Source: CALHVX01 sp964640725 (GTDB lineage Bacteria; Pseudomonadota; Gammaproteobacteria; Pseudomonadales; Azotimanducaceae). Taken from it: a stretch of DNA of 64,000 bases. The stretch lies in assembly GCA_964640725.1 (NCBI GenBank), contig CAZXIJ010000020.1:1-64000 (forward strand), written 5' to 3'. Positions 50,659 to 60,702 of the stretch are shown here, piece by piece. The notes beneath the pieces are model-generated. The model saw only the letters and a program-made list of their open reading frames with translations, was not told the DNA's origin and did no database searches. Numbering within the stretch: the first letter of the stretch is position 1; each line of letters begins with the position of its first letter. The position numbers were made by a program, and so were the translations under genes.

Positions 50659-51600
50659 CTAGCGGTCGGCGAGCCAGCTCGTGATCGTTCGGGTGACGAA
50701 CGCGCTCGCGTCCTGCTGAATGAAGTGCGCAGCGCCCGGCACGGTCACAATGGTCAGGTCCTGCTCGACCCATTCCCAGGTGTTGTTTAGGGCTCCGGGC
50801 AGCAGCGCCCAGTCATCCAGGCCGTGCATGAGCAGTACCGGGGCCTTGATGATCGGCAGGAGCGGCGGTGCTGTATCGCTGTCCAGAGACTCAGGCGTTG
50901 CGTAGTTGGCGCGGTAGTAATTCATCATGCCGGCAAAGCTTGAGCGTTTGAACGCCTCTACGTACAGCTCGCGCGCCTGCGGGTCGGTCACCCAGTCGGC
51001 CATCTGCTCTGCGCTGAGGGCCTCGTGAGCGTCCGGCTTCTGAAACGCGAAGGCGTAGGCTGAGGCGGCGCGCTGTTTGGGGTTGTTGCGCTGCTCACGG
51101 TTCAGGCCGTTCAGGTGGGGCAGGTTCAGCACAATCAGCCGCTCCACCAGCTCCGGGCGGTACGCCGCAACGCTCCAGGCGATGGCGCCGCCCCAGTCAT
51201 GGCCAACAATGGTGGCTTTGCGGGCCCCTTCGGCTTTGATGATGGCTGCAATATCGCCAACGAGCTCGGGCATTGCGTAGGACGCAACACCTTCGGGCTG
51301 GTCGCTGCGGTTGTAGCCGCGATTGTCCAGGGCGACCACCTGATAGTCCTCCGCCAGGGCCTGCATCTGGTCGCGCCACGTGTACCAGAAGTCCGGCCAT
51401 CCGTGAATCATGACCACGAGCGGTCCCTCGCCAAGGCTCGCGTAGTGCAGCTTCACGTCACCGTTCTGCGCATAGCGATGATCCACCCGGTCCATCAGGC
51501 TGAGCGCTGGCGAATCGCCGACCTCCACGTTGACGGTGCAGCCGCTTAGCACGCTGGCCATGAGAAGAATGAAGGACAGGGGCCGGATACGGTGGGTCAT
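50659..51600 (-). CDS. alpha/beta hydrolase lipoprotein, epoxide-hydrolase-like
   Basis: A 313-residue protein with a lipoprotein signal (SVLSGC, Cys near residue 21). The hydrolase core has HGWPDFWYTWRDQMQAL (oxyanion motif), the nucleophile GHDWGGAIAW (Asp, as in epoxide hydrolases and haloalkane dehalogenases), GLDDWALLPG with a possible acid, and GAAHFIQQ with the catalytic His. The Asp nucleophile with a tryptophan after HGW favours an epoxide hydrolase or dehalogenase over an esterase. The substrate is unknown. Confidence 0.83.
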   Translation of the reverse strand: MTHRIRPLSFILLMASVLSGCTVNVEVGDSPALSLMDRVDHRYAQNGDVKLHYASLGEGPLVVMIHGWPDFWYTWRDQMQALAEDYQVVALDNRGYNRSDQPEGVASYAMPELVGDIAAIIKAEGARKATIVGHDWGGAIAWSVAAYRPELVERLIVLNLPHLNGLNREQRNNPKQRAASAYAFAFQKPDAHEALSAEQMADWVTDPQARELYVEAFKRSSFAGMMNYYRANYATPESLDSDTAPPLLPIIKAPVLLMHGLDDWALLPGALNNTWEWVEQDLTIVTVPGAAHFIQQDASAFVTRTITSWLADR

Positions 51601-51622
51601 GAGTTGCTCTCCTGTAGTTCAG

Positions 51623-52723
51623 TTAGCGGATGGCCCGGTAGAGCCAGGGCAGGCTGATGTCCATCCGGTAGTCCACCCCGGAGTGTGTGTCCGGAAACTC
51701 TTCGTAGCGATGGCGGATGTTCTTCTTGCCGAGCGCGGCCGACAGCATCCGAGTGCCGAAGTGGATGTGGTACTGATCGCGCCAGCCGCAGTCGATGTAG
51801 ATGGCCTTTAGACGTTTCAGGCCTTTGCCGTGCTCGCCGACCATGTGCACCGGGTCGTGTTTGAGCCAGCGCGCCCAGCGCGCCTCGAGCGGCGCTCCGG
51901 TTTCCAGATGGAAGGGCAGGCGGAACCCGTTGGGCGCTTTCGGGTCGGGATCGTAGGTCGCCGCCATCGCCAGCAACATGAGCGTCATGATCTCGTCGCC
52001 GCTCGGCTTTTCCTTGTTCCAGATGTGGGCGAGAAACGCGGCTACCCGGCCGTCGTCCATGCCTTTAGCCAGAGCCTGGCTGCGGACTTTGGTCGCGCCG
52101 TCCCGGTAGGTGCCGGTTTCCCGGGGCTTGGGCCGAAACTCGCCCAGATGGGTCAAGGTCCTCGGCCAGTCGCTGCGGTACACGAAATCGAAGTAGGCGT
52201 CGCCGCTGTGATTCGCGACTGCGCCCCAGTAGTCGCTGTAACGCATGCCGTGCACGATGGCGCCATAGCCGCCGGAGGACTTGCCGAAGCAGGCGCGGTG
52301 CGCGCGGTCGGCCTTGGTGTTGAACTCCCGATCAACGGTTGGGATCAGCTCCCGGGTCAGGTAGTCCGCGTAGCGGCCAATGGCGCTGCTGTTGATGTAC
52401 TGGTTGCCGCCCAGGGCGGTGAAGCAATCGGGAAACACGAAAATGCAGGGGCCGAGCTTGCCGTCGTGAGTGAGCCGGGCCAGGCGCTCAGGCATGTTCT
52501 CGGAAAAGTTGCTCCAGTTCGTGTGGCTCTGGCCCGATCCCGTGTAGCCCACCAGATCGAACATCACGGGCAGCGGGTTGCGGCGCTGCGAGTAGCCGGG
52601 CGGCAGCCAAACGGTCAGGGTTCTGCTGCTTGGATCGCCGAGCGGGTTGCCCTTCAGCACCCTCGAGTCGTGGCTAAGCCGAACCAGCTGTCCTTCGGGA
52701 GTGAGGTGCTTCTTTCTGGCCAA
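51623..52723 (-). CDS. esterase family protein (esterase D-like fold)
   Basis: A 366-residue cytoplasmic-type protein with an alpha/beta hydrolase fold similar to esterase D and tributyrin esterases: SSRTLTVWLPPGYSQRRNPL, GYTGSGQSHTNWSNFSEN and the nucleophile FGKSSGGYGAIVHGMRYSD; the late DTHSGVDYRMD supplies a candidate His. TTG 52723 is preferred because CAGGAA lies 6 bp upstream and the domain starts just after; an in-frame extension upstream is unlikely. Substrate unknown. It lies 22 bp upstream of the epoxide-hydrolase-like gene, in the same direction, so both may be co-transcribed. Confidence 0.82.
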   Translation of the reverse strand: MARKKHLTPEGQLVRLSHDSRVLKGNPLGDPSSRTLTVWLPPGYSQRRNPLPVMFDLVGYTGSGQSHTNWSNFSENMPERLARLTHDGKLGPCIFVFPDCFTALGGNQYINSSAIGRYADYLTRELIPTVDREFNTKADRAHRACFGKSSGGYGAIVHGMRYSDYWGAVANHSGDAYFDFVYRSDWPRTLTHLGEFRPKPRETGTYRDGATKVRSQALAKGMDDGRVAAFLAHIWNKEKPSGDEIMTLMLLAMAATYDPDPKAPNGFRLPFHLETGAPLEARWARWLKHDPVHMVGEHGKGLKRLKAIYIDCGWRDQYHIHFGTRMLSAALGKKNIRHRYEEFPDTHSGVDYRMDISLPWLYRAIR

Positions 52724-52859
52724 CGGGTATTCCTGATTCGTTGCACTTGCGGTTGCTTGCCGACCCGGTCTTTTTGTCTGACGGGACCGATTGCGGTAGC
52801 GTCCGCAAAGCCTATCCGATCCGTGTCGGTCGGCGGAAACCATGACAGGGGAGCTACGC

Positions 52860-54578
52860 ATGCACAACCAGCCCGGACGCCTCGGAAAACACCTCAGGCA
52901 GGCAGGCGCTGCGGCGCTGATCGCTGTTGCAAGCGGGCTCGCCGGTTGCGCCACGCAAGGGGAGACGGCTGCGAGCGCGGATCATGCCGGGCACGACATG
53001 TCTGCCGGCGCTGATGGTGCGTCCTTGCGCCACGACGGATCGCCTCTGCTCGAGGGTATCGGCCCGACCGGCATGACGATCACCACCGCCGTGCCCCGGG
53101 CGCAGGCGTACTTTAACCAGGGGCTGACCCTGGCTTACGGGTTTAACCATGCCGAGGCTGTGCGCTCCTTCCGGGAAGCTGCCCGGCTCGATCCCGGCTG
53201 CGGCATCTGTTACTGGGGGGTTGCGCTGGCCCTGGGGCCCAACATCAACGCGCCGATGGGCGCCGAAGCCATCCCGGAAGCCTGGGCGGCCGTGCAGCAG
53301 GCTCAGGCGCTGGCGGGCAACGAGAGCAACCGCGAGCGCGCCTATATCGATGCGGTCAGCGTTCGCTACTCCCAGACCGGCGACGATCGAGTCGTGCTCG
53401 ACCAGCTGTATGCCGGCGCCATGCGCGGGCTGGTGGAGCGGTACCCGGAAGATCGCAACGCCCGCGTTCTGTATGCCGAGTCGCTCATGGACCTGGTGCC
53501 CTGGAGCTACTGGAACGAAGATCGCTCCCCCGGCACTTACACCGAAGACATCGTGACCGCGCTCGAATCGGTCATGGCGGAAGAGCCCGACCATGTCGGC
53601 GCCCTGCATCTGTACATTCACACCATGGAGCAGTTCTTTCCCGGGCGCGCGGTCACCGCTGCCGATCGCCTCGGGCCGCTGGTGCCGGTCGCCGGCCATC
53701 TGGTGCACATGCCCTCGCATATTTATCTGCGCGTTGGCCGTTACGATGATGCGGTAGAAGCCAACCGGCGCGCTGCGCTGGCTGACGAAGACTACATCGC
53801 CCAGTGCAATGCCCAGGGCTTTTACCCGGCGGCTTACCATCCGCACAACGTCCACTTCCTGTGGTACGCCGCGGTCATGGGCGGGCGTCAGTCGCTGGCC
53901 ATTGCCACCGCGCGGCGCCTGGTGGGGAACGTGCACCTTGAGCTCGCCAAGCAGTTCGGTTCTATCCAGCAGTTTTTAGCGGTGCCGGCCACTACCTATG
54001 TTCGCTTTGGCCTGTGGGAAGAGGCGCTGGCCGAGCCGCCACCGCCAGCGGGAGTGCCGCTGGCGACGGCGTTCTGGCATTACACCCAGGGCGTGGCCTC
54101 GGCAGCGGTGGGCAATGCCCGAGCCGCCCGAGCACAGCTCAAAGTCCTGGAGCAGATGGCTGCGGATGGCGCGGTCAGCGAAGTGGCGTTCCGCCCGGGC
54201 ATACCGGTCGCAGAAACCCTGCTGGAGATCGGCACACAGCTGGTACGGGCACGGCTGGCCCGCCTCGGTGACGACGGTGCAGCTGAGCTTGCGGCGCTGC
54301 AAGCGGCCGTCGCCGCGCAGGACTCCCTGCCCTACACCGAACCGCCCTTTTGGCACTTTCCGGTCCGCCAGGCGCTCGGCGCTGCGCAGCTGCGCCACGG
54401 CGACAGCGTTGCCGCTGCCGCAACCTTTCGCGAGGACCTTGTTCACTTCCCGCGCAACGGCTGGTCGGTGTCAGGGCTGCTCCGGGCGAACCCGGACGCG
54501 ACCGATCGTGATGCCCTGCAAGCCATGTTGGATGACACCTGGAAACAGGCTGACGCCGACCCGCAGGCCGGGCTTTAG
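52860..54578 (+). CDS. tetratricopeptide-repeat lipoprotein
   Basis: A 572-residue protein with a lipobox (SGLAGC, Cys near residue 30) and a His/Met-containing linker (DHAGHDMSAG). TPR-like helices start AQAYFNQGLTLAYGFNHAEA, AVRSFREAARLDPGCGICYW, and recur through the protein (LGDDGAAELAALQAAVAAQ at the end). The HTMEQFFPG and HLVHMPSHIYLRVGRYDDAV stretches are typical of a TPR family found next to copper or redox genes, but no metal role can be shown. GGGGAG precedes ATG 52860, which favours it over an ATG 18 bp upstream. It is convergent with htpX, overlapping by 4 bp. Confidence 0.8.
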   Translation: MHNQPGRLGKHLRQAGAAALIAVASGLAGCATQGETAASADHAGHDMSAGADGASLRHDGSPLLEGIGPTGMTITTAVPRAQAYFNQGLTLAYGFNHAEAVRSFREAARLDPGCGICYWGVALALGPNINAPMGAEAIPEAWAAVQQAQALAGNESNRERAYIDAVSVRYSQTGDDRVVLDQLYAGAMRGLVERYPEDRNARVLYAESLMDLVPWSYWNEDRSPGTYTEDIVTALESVMAEEPDHVGALHLYIHTMEQFFPGRAVTAADRLGPLVPVAGHLVHMPSHIYLRVGRYDDAVEANRRAALADEDYIAQCNAQGFYPAAYHPHNVHFLWYAAVMGGRQSLAIATARRLVGNVHLELAKQFGSIQQFLAVPATTYVRFGLWEEALAEPPPPAGVPLATAFWHYTQGVASAAVGNARAARAQLKVLEQMAADGAVSEVAFRPGIPVAETLLEIGTQLVRARLARLGDDGAAELAALQAAVAAQDSLPYTEPPFWHFPVRQALGAAQLRHGDSVAAAATFREDLVHFPRNGWSVSGLLRANPDATDRDALQAMLDDTWKQADADPQAGL

Positions 54579-55459
54579 CCGGCAGCGCGGAGCGCAGCGA
54601 TACGGTCGTCCAGCGGCGGGTGCGTGGTAAACAGTGCCTTCAGGCCTTCCCGCATGCCGCTGTTGATGCCAAAGGCCGCCATGGTTTCCGGCAGGTCGCT
54701 GGCCATCGTGCTGCCCAGTTTCAGGCGCTCCAGAGCGCCGATCATCTGCTCACGGCTGCTTAAGCTGGCACCAGCAGCGTCGGCCTTGAATTCCCGGCGG
54801 CGCGAAAACCACATCACGATGGTGCTCGCGGCGATGCCGAACACCAGCTCTGCGGCCATGGTGGCGACCCAGTAGCCAATGCCCAGACCGTGCTCGTTTT
54901 TGAGCAGCACGCGATCAACGAAAAAGCCGACGATGCGGGCGAGGAACATGACGAAGGTGTTCACGACGCCCTGGATCAGCGTCAGCGTAATCATGTCGCC
55001 GTTGGCCACGTGCCCGATCTCGTGTCCCAGCACCGCTTCAACTTCGCCCTTGTCCATGGACCGGAGCAAGCCGGTGCTGACGGCCACCAGCGCGTTGTTG
55101 CGGCTGGCGCCGGTGGCAAACGCATTGGGCTGCGCCGAATCGAACACGGCGACTTCGGGCATGCCGATGCCTGCGGCTTCTGCCTGCCGGGCGACGGTGT
55201 CGACCAGCCAGCGTTCCGTTTCGTTGCCCGGCGCCTCGATAACCACCGCGCCAGAGCTGCGTTTCGCCATCCATTTCGACAGCAACAGGGAGATGAAGGA
55301 ACCGCCCATGCCGACAACCGCACAGAACACCAGCAGGCTGTTGTAGTTCAGATTGGTGCCGCTCTCATCGAGAATACGTTCCATGCCCAGCAGGCGGAGC
55401 GTAATGCTGGCGACCATCACGACGGCGATGTTGGTTGCCAGGAACAGCAGAATTCGCAT
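54575..55459 (-). CDS. htpX: zinc metalloprotease HtpX
   Basis: A 294-residue inner-membrane protease for quality control of membrane proteins. Two N-terminal helices (about 4-24 and 38-58) are followed by the zinc site GHEIGHVANGD near residue 140 and two more helices. FSRRREFKADAAGASL supplies the third zinc ligand (Glu). The start MRILLFLATNIAVVMV and the total length match the E. coli enzyme closely. It is divergent from the prolyl oligopeptidase gene, 48 bp apart. Confidence 0.95.
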   Translation of the reverse strand: MRILLFLATNIAVVMVASITLRLLGMERILDESGTNLNYNSLLVFCAVVGMGGSFISLLLSKWMAKRSSGAVVIEAPGNETERWLVDTVARQAEAAGIGMPEVAVFDSAQPNAFATGASRNNALVAVSTGLLRSMDKGEVEAVLGHEIGHVANGDMITLTLIQGVVNTFVMFLARIVGFFVDRVLLKNEHGLGIGYWVATMAAELVFGIAASTIVMWFSRRREFKADAAGASLSSREQMIGALERLKLGSTMASDLPETMAAFGINSGMREGLKALFTTHPPLDDRIAALRAAG

Positions 55460-55507
55460 GGGCACACAGGACCGATAAGATAGAGCTTTGAGTATTGGGC
55501 CGGAATC

Positions 55508-57679
55508 GTGAATTTCAAGTCTGCAAGCATGCTGCGTTACTCGCTTTTGACACTTTTTGCCGGGGTCGCTGTGCTGGCGGGTTGTCAGACAGACAGGTCG
55601 GGCGCGCCGAAGCCGGCCGCCATTGCTGTAGCGGCGTATCCGGCGACCGCGATGGTGGCGCAGGAAGACACCTATCACGGCACCGTGGTGGCAGACCCGT
55701 ATCGCTGGCTGGAAGACGACGTGCGCGAGAGCGCGGCGGTGCGGGATTGGGTTAATGCTCAGCAGGCGGTTACCGGGGACTACCTGAAACAGCTGGAGGA
55801 CAGTCAACAGTTTTCGCAGCGGTTGCAGACGCTCTGGAACTACGAGCGCCGGGGCGTGCCGATCGCGGCGGGGGATCGCTACTTTTACAGCTACAACGAC
55901 GGGCTGATGAATCAGAACCAGGTGTTCGTAACCGAAGACCTGGCCAAGCCGGGGCGCCTGCTGCTGGATCCCAACAGCTGGGCGAGCGATGGCACAACGG
56001 CGCTTGCCTCTTACTTTCCCTCGCCGGACGGCAGGTACCTGGCTTACCTGGTTCAGGAAGATGGCTCGGACTGGCGGCGCGCCCGGGTGCTGGACGTCGA
56101 GACCGGCGCGCTGCAAAGCGACGATTTGCAGTGGCTCAAATTCACCAACCTGCATTGGGCGGGCGATAGCAGCGGCTTTTACTACTCCAGGTTTCCTGCC
56201 CCCGAGGCCGAGGCTAAGTTCCAGGCGCTGAACACCGACCACACCGTCTACCGGCACCAGCTCGGCACGGCCCAGCAGCGCGATACGCTGGTGTTTCACG
56301 ACCCGGCCAACCCGGACTGGAACTACGGCGCAGCGGTCAGCGACGACGGTGCTTACCTGGTCATCCGGGTCACCTCCGGAACTGCCGATGGCAATCAGGT
56401 GCTGGTTCAAAACCTGAGCCAGGACATCGCGCCCCGCTACCTTGTGCGCGGCTTTGACGATGCCTACAGCTTCCTCGGTCACCGGGACGGTCAGCTGCTG
56501 TTCGAGACGGATCTGGAAGCGCCTTTGGGTCGGATCGTGGCCTTTGATGCAGAGTCTGGCGCGCTGCAGGAAGTTGTGCCGGAGCAGGACGCAGCCCTGC
56601 AGTCTGCCGTTGCTGCGGACGATCACCTGCTCCTGTCGTACCTGACAGATGCCCACACGCAGCTGCGTCGGATATCTCTCGCGGCCGCGCCAGCGGAGCT
56701 GGAACCCGTGACTTTGCCGGCGCTGGGCACGGCGGGAGGCTTTTCCGGAACGCTGGGCGATCAGCGGGCCTTTTTCAGTTTCTCAAGCTTCGCGATCCCC
56801 GCGCAGGTCCTGCAGCTGAATCTGCGCAGCGGCAAGAGCACCGTGGTGAGCCGCTCGGATCCGGGCGTTGACCCGGCGGCATACACGGTGACTCAGCGCT
56901 TTGCGGCGTCAGCCGACGGGACCCGGGTGCCGGTGTTTATCGTTCACCGCGCGGGGCTCGAGCTCGACGGCAGCCATCCAACCATTCTTTACGGCTACGG
57001 CGGTTTCGGGGTGTCGCTCACGCCCGGTTACTCCACGGCGCGAATGGCATGGCTGCAGGCTGGCGGGATCTATGCTGTCGCCAACCTGCGCGGCGGCGGC
57101 GAGTACGGCAAAACCTGGCACAAGGCGGGCACCAAGCTGCGCAAGCAGAACGTGTTCGACGACATGATCGCTGCCGCAGAAGACCTCGTGGCTGCGGGCT
57201 ACACCGCGCCCGCGCACCTGTCCGTCATGGGCGGCAGCAACGGCGGCTTGCTGGTTGGCGCGGTGATCAACCAACGGCCTGACCTGTTTGCCGCGGCGGT
57301 GCCCATGGTCGGCGTTATGGACATGCTGCGATTCCAGCGCTTTACCGCCGGGCGCTACTGGGTGGACGACTATGGCAGCTCAGACGATCCGGCGCAGTTC
57401 AAGGCGCTGTACGCCTACTCGCCGTATCACAACATCGTTGCCGGGGGTGACTATCCGGCCACGCTCATCTACACGGCAGACACCGATGATCGGGTCGTGC
57501 CTGGCCACAGCTTCAAGTACGCGGCGCGCCTGCAAGCGCTGGCCTCCCGGGGCGAACCGGCGCTGCTTTATGTGGAGTCCAACGCCGGCCACGGGGCAGG
57601 CACGCCGACCGAAAAGCTGATCCGGCGTTACGGCGACATCTGGCGTTTTCTGTGGCATCACCTTGGCCAGGACACCTGA
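55508..57679 (+). CDS. prolyl oligopeptidase family serine peptidase, lipoprotein
   Basis: A 723-residue S9A peptidase with a lipoprotein signal (VLAGC, Cys near residue 26), so it is probably periplasmic or outer-membrane bound. The N-terminal part is a seven-bladed propeller that filters substrates by size. The catalytic domain has the Ser in VMGGSNGGLLVGAVINQRPD, the Asp in ADTDDRVVPGHSFKYA, and the His in NAGHGAGTP. The start is GTG at 55508, with a weak ribosome-binding site; ATG 55529 is an alternative that still keeps the lipobox. Cleaves short peptides after proline. Confidence 0.92.
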   Translation: MNFKSASMLRYSLLTLFAGVAVLAGCQTDRSGAPKPAAIAVAAYPATAMVAQEDTYHGTVVADPYRWLEDDVRESAAVRDWVNAQQAVTGDYLKQLEDSQQFSQRLQTLWNYERRGVPIAAGDRYFYSYNDGLMNQNQVFVTEDLAKPGRLLLDPNSWASDGTTALASYFPSPDGRYLAYLVQEDGSDWRRARVLDVETGALQSDDLQWLKFTNLHWAGDSSGFYYSRFPAPEAEAKFQALNTDHTVYRHQLGTAQQRDTLVFHDPANPDWNYGAAVSDDGAYLVIRVTSGTADGNQVLVQNLSQDIAPRYLVRGFDDAYSFLGHRDGQLLFETDLEAPLGRIVAFDAESGALQEVVPEQDAALQSAVAADDHLLLSYLTDAHTQLRRISLAAAPAELEPVTLPALGTAGGFSGTLGDQRAFFSFSSFAIPAQVLQLNLRSGKSTVVSRSDPGVDPAAYTVTQRFAASADGTRVPVFIVHRAGLELDGSHPTILYGYGGFGVSLTPGYSTARMAWLQAGGIYAVANLRGGGEYGKTWHKAGTKLRKQNVFDDMIAAAEDLVAAGYTAPAHLSVMGGSNGGLLVGAVINQRPDLFAAAVPMVGVMDMLRFQRFTAGRYWVDDYGSSDDPAQFKALYAYSPYHNIVAGGDYPATLIYTADTDDRVVPGHSFKYAARLQALASRGEPALLYVESNAGHGAGTPTEKLIRRYGDIWRFLWHHLGQDT

Positions 57680-57849
57680 CAACCCCTCTGGTCATTGCCG
57701 CGTTCCGTGAGGGCGCTGACCACCCAGCGGGTCGCTGGTTGACAGAACCCTTGAGGAAAGGCCGCGTTGCATGGCGCAGGTCACAGTCCCGCTCGCCCTC
57801 TTTGCGTACCTTAGAGTGCGATTCAGCTCGCCCTTTGTGCGGGGGAAGC

Positions 57850-60594
57850 ATGCCGGAAGAGGACAGCGCGGTAGTGGCGGATGTAGCGCCGAACAAGGGT
57901 ATGGAGCCCCAACCCAACGGGGCCGGCGTAACGACCGATGGCCTCGCTCGCTCGGAGCTTGAGGCTGAGCTGGCGAAATGGCGCCAGCGCGTGCCGCGGC
58001 TGGCTGCGGCGCTCAAGAGCCGAACCAACGAGGTTGTGAGCCTGAAGCACGAGCTGGAGCAGACGCAGGGCGCGTCAGCCGTCAGCACCGAGGCCGATGC
58101 CGGGACTGCCGGACTGCGCGCGCGAGACGAGCTGATTGCCGAGCTGGAAGCGAAAGTGACCGCGCTGCAGGAACGTCAGCGCCAGACGGAAGCAGAACTG
58201 CACAGCAGAAACCTCGCCGACGACACCCTGGCCGCAGATGTCGCGGGCTGGCGAAGCAAATGGCAGTCCGTGACTGCGGCGCTCGATGAACAGACCGAGG
58301 CATCGGCGCGAGAGGCAGCGCAGCAGGCCCAGGCCATTGCGCAGCTGCAGGAAGCACAGGAGCGCCTGAGCGCCGAGCGCGCCGAGGCAGAAGCCCGCTC
58401 CAAGGCCCTACAGGCCCAGGCCGGTCAAGCGGCTGCCGCCACCAGGGACCTGGAAGATCAGCTACGCAGCCGCACCGCGGACTTCGAGGCGGCGCAGGAG
58501 CGCTGCACGTCGCTGCAGGCGCGCAACGACAAGCTGCTGGAAACGACAGAGCTTGCGAACACCCAGATCGAGGCGCTGGGTGAGAATCTTGGCACGCTGC
58601 AGTCGCGGCTCGAGCAGCGCGAAAAGACGCTGATCGAGCTCGGCGATGCGCACGAAGAACAGGTCAGCCTCGGCAACCGCCTGCGCAGCGACCTCGAATG
58701 CCGAGACCAGGAACTCGACACGCTGCGCAACGAGTTGGCCGAGCGCGGCCAGCAGCTCGAAACGCTGCAGGCTCGCGGCTTTGAACAGGACGAAGCGCAG
58801 GCTCGCGCGTCCGCCCGGGAGGCAGAGCTGGCGGATCGGCTGGCCGCCACGCAATCCGAGCTGCAGTCCCTGAAGACACTGGTCGCAACGCAGGAACAGT
58901 CTCTGAGCCAGCTGGATCGTAGCCACCAGCAGGCCGTTGATCAGGCGCGGCAAACCGAAGCGCAGCTGAAAGCCGAGCTGGATGCAGCGATCCAGTCCCG
59001 AACCCAGGCGCTGGCGCAGGCGGCGCAGGAGGCACAGGGGGCACAGGAAAGTCTGGCGCAGCAGCAAGCTCAGCAGGCTGCCACAGGGGCGGCCCACGAG
59101 CTGGCGCTCGCCGCCCAGATGTTGAGCCACGAGGCGGATCTTGCCGCCCAGCAGGAAGGGGCGGAGGAACGGCTGAATCGAATCGGCGCCCAGCTGCGCG
59201 ATGCCGAAGAAGCCCTGACGTGCAGCCGCTCGGCGGATGCCGACAGAGCCCGGCAGGCGGCCGAAGAGCTCGCCGTGCTGAAGGCGCAGCTCGATGCCCG
59301 GAACGTCGCCCTGGCGGCGGAGCAGGCGGAACGCGTCGCGGAACGTACTGCGTTGGGCATGGAAGCTGCCGCGCAGTCTGCGATGCTGGACGCGCAGGCC
59401 GCGACCATCGAAACGCAGGCCGCCAGCCTCGAGGCGCAGGCCGCAGAGCAGGCGGCTCTGGCATCGCAGGCGCAAGCCGCCGAGCTCACCCTCGCGCAAA
59501 ACCTGCTCTGGCTGGAACAGCTCGAGCAGGCGGCTTCGCACAAGCTGCATGCCCTGCAATCAACAGTTGTCTCCGTTGAACAGGCCGCCGACCAGCGGGT
59601 GGAAGCCGAAGAGCGCCTGTCTGGCCGGGTCGAAGAGCTGGAGAGTGCCCTGGGCTTTGCCGAGAAAGACCAGCAGGCACACACCCTGCTCAAGTCTCAG
59701 TACCAGGAATCTCTGTCTGAGCAAGCGCGGCTGCGCATGGAGCGAGATCAGCTGACTCGCCAGCTGGCGGAGAGCCAGGCTGCAACGCCGGCCGCCGACA
59801 CAGCCGAGGCAGATGCGGACGCTGTCGTGTCTCGGGTCGAGGCAGCGGCCTTCGAAGAGATTGTTCGCGAGCGCGACGCGTTCGTCGTGACGGTCATGAA
59901 CCTGGAGGACGAGCTGCAGACGTTGCGGCAGCAACTGCAATCGCAGCAGCAGGACCAGGCAGAGCCCGGCGTGCCCACAGAGGAAGCCGACGCGGCGCTC
60001 GAAGCGCTGGCGGCCCTCGAAGCGCTGGCGGGGCTCGACGACCAGATTTCGGTCAGCGAGACGGGCGAGCCGGCGGGCGCTGCGAGCGAAGTGCTGCGCC
60101 TGCAGGCGCTGGTCCGCGAGCGCACCGAAGAAGCCAACGAGCTGCGCTGGCAGCTGCGCATGAACGACGCCTCTGCAGACAGCGACGAGTCGGGCAAGCC
60201 GAGCGGTGGCAGCGACGACAAGATGCTGCTGGTGCTGAACCAGCAGCTGCAGCGTTCCAAGGAAGAAAACGAGCGGCTGTCGGCGCAGCTGCGTGCTCTG
60301 TCGGCAGAGGCCGGCACGGCAGGCATGGGCGAGATGCCGGCTGCACCGGCTGCCGAAACGGCATCGGACGAACCGTCAGCGCGCGATGACCTGACGCTGA
60401 TCCGGGGGATCGGAGACCGGCTGGTGCAGCAGCTCAATGCCCTTGGCTACTCCCGCCTGACGCAGATTGCGGCCCTCGAGCTGGACGACGTCAACTCGGT
60501 CGAACACCCCCTCAACGGCTATCTGAACCGCATCGAGCGCGATGCCTGGATCCAGCAGGCTCGGGCATTGTGCGAGTCCGGGGCCGGGCTCTGA
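57850..60594 (+). CDS. 914-residue coiled-coil protein with C-terminal helix-hairpin-helix
   Basis: No signal or transmembrane helix is visible, so it is probably cytoplasmic. Residues about 30-760 are nearly uninterrupted coiled coil, rich in Ala, Glu, Gln and Leu with heptads, including ALEALAALEALAGLDDQ, an 18-bp DNA repeat near 59996-60034. The C-terminal 70 residues hold a helix-hairpin-helix: DDLTLIRGIGDRLVQQLNAL, then YSRLTQIAALELDDVNSVE. The overall plan recalls SMC-like rods or polar scaffolds, but no ATPase motif is present. GGGGGAA precedes ATG 57850; an upstream in-frame extension lacks coiled coil. It follows the prolyl oligopeptidase by 170 bp. Confidence 0.78.
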   Translation: MPEEDSAVVADVAPNKGMEPQPNGAGVTTDGLARSELEAELAKWRQRVPRLAAALKSRTNEVVSLKHELEQTQGASAVSTEADAGTAGLRARDELIAELEAKVTALQERQRQTEAELHSRNLADDTLAADVAGWRSKWQSVTAALDEQTEASAREAAQQAQAIAQLQEAQERLSAERAEAEARSKALQAQAGQAAAATRDLEDQLRSRTADFEAAQERCTSLQARNDKLLETTELANTQIEALGENLGTLQSRLEQREKTLIELGDAHEEQVSLGNRLRSDLECRDQELDTLRNELAERGQQLETLQARGFEQDEAQARASAREAELADRLAATQSELQSLKTLVATQEQSLSQLDRSHQQAVDQARQTEAQLKAELDAAIQSRTQALAQAAQEAQGAQESLAQQQAQQAATGAAHELALAAQMLSHEADLAAQQEGAEERLNRIGAQLRDAEEALTCSRSADADRARQAAEELAVLKAQLDARNVALAAEQAERVAERTALGMEAAAQSAMLDAQAATIETQAASLEAQAAEQAALASQAQAAELTLAQNLLWLEQLEQAASHKLHALQSTVVSVEQAADQRVEAEERLSGRVEELESALGFAEKDQQAHTLLKSQYQESLSEQARLRMERDQLTRQLAESQAATPAADTAEADADAVVSRVEAAAFEEIVRERDAFVVTVMNLEDELQTLRQQLQSQQQDQAEPGVPTEEADAALEALAALEALAGLDDQISVSETGEPAGAASEVLRLQALVRERTEEANELRWQLRMNDASADSDESGKPSGGSDDKMLLVLNQQLQRSKEENERLSAQLRALSAEAGTAGMGEMPAAPAAETASDEPSARDDLTLIRGIGDRLVQQLNALGYSRLTQIAALELDDVNSVEHPLNGYLNRIERDAWIQQARALCESGAGL

Positions 60595-60643
60595 GCCCCG
60601 ACCCGGCACGCAATCCGGCGGCCGCGCGTAAATTGTAAGCTTT

Positions 60644-60671
60644 TTGCAAATCCACCCAGGTTCGCTATAGT
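60644..60671 (+). promoter_or_regulatory. sigma-70-like promoter for the small basic protein
   Basis: TTGCAA (60644-60649) and TATAGT (60666-60671) are 16 bp apart; the -10 matches the consensus in five of six bases and the -35 in four. It starts 59 bp upstream of the ATG at 60703, and AAGGACC lies before that ATG. Confidence 0.55.
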
Positions 60672-60702
60672 CAGCTCCCCGCGGGAAAAGGACCACCGTG
60701 TC

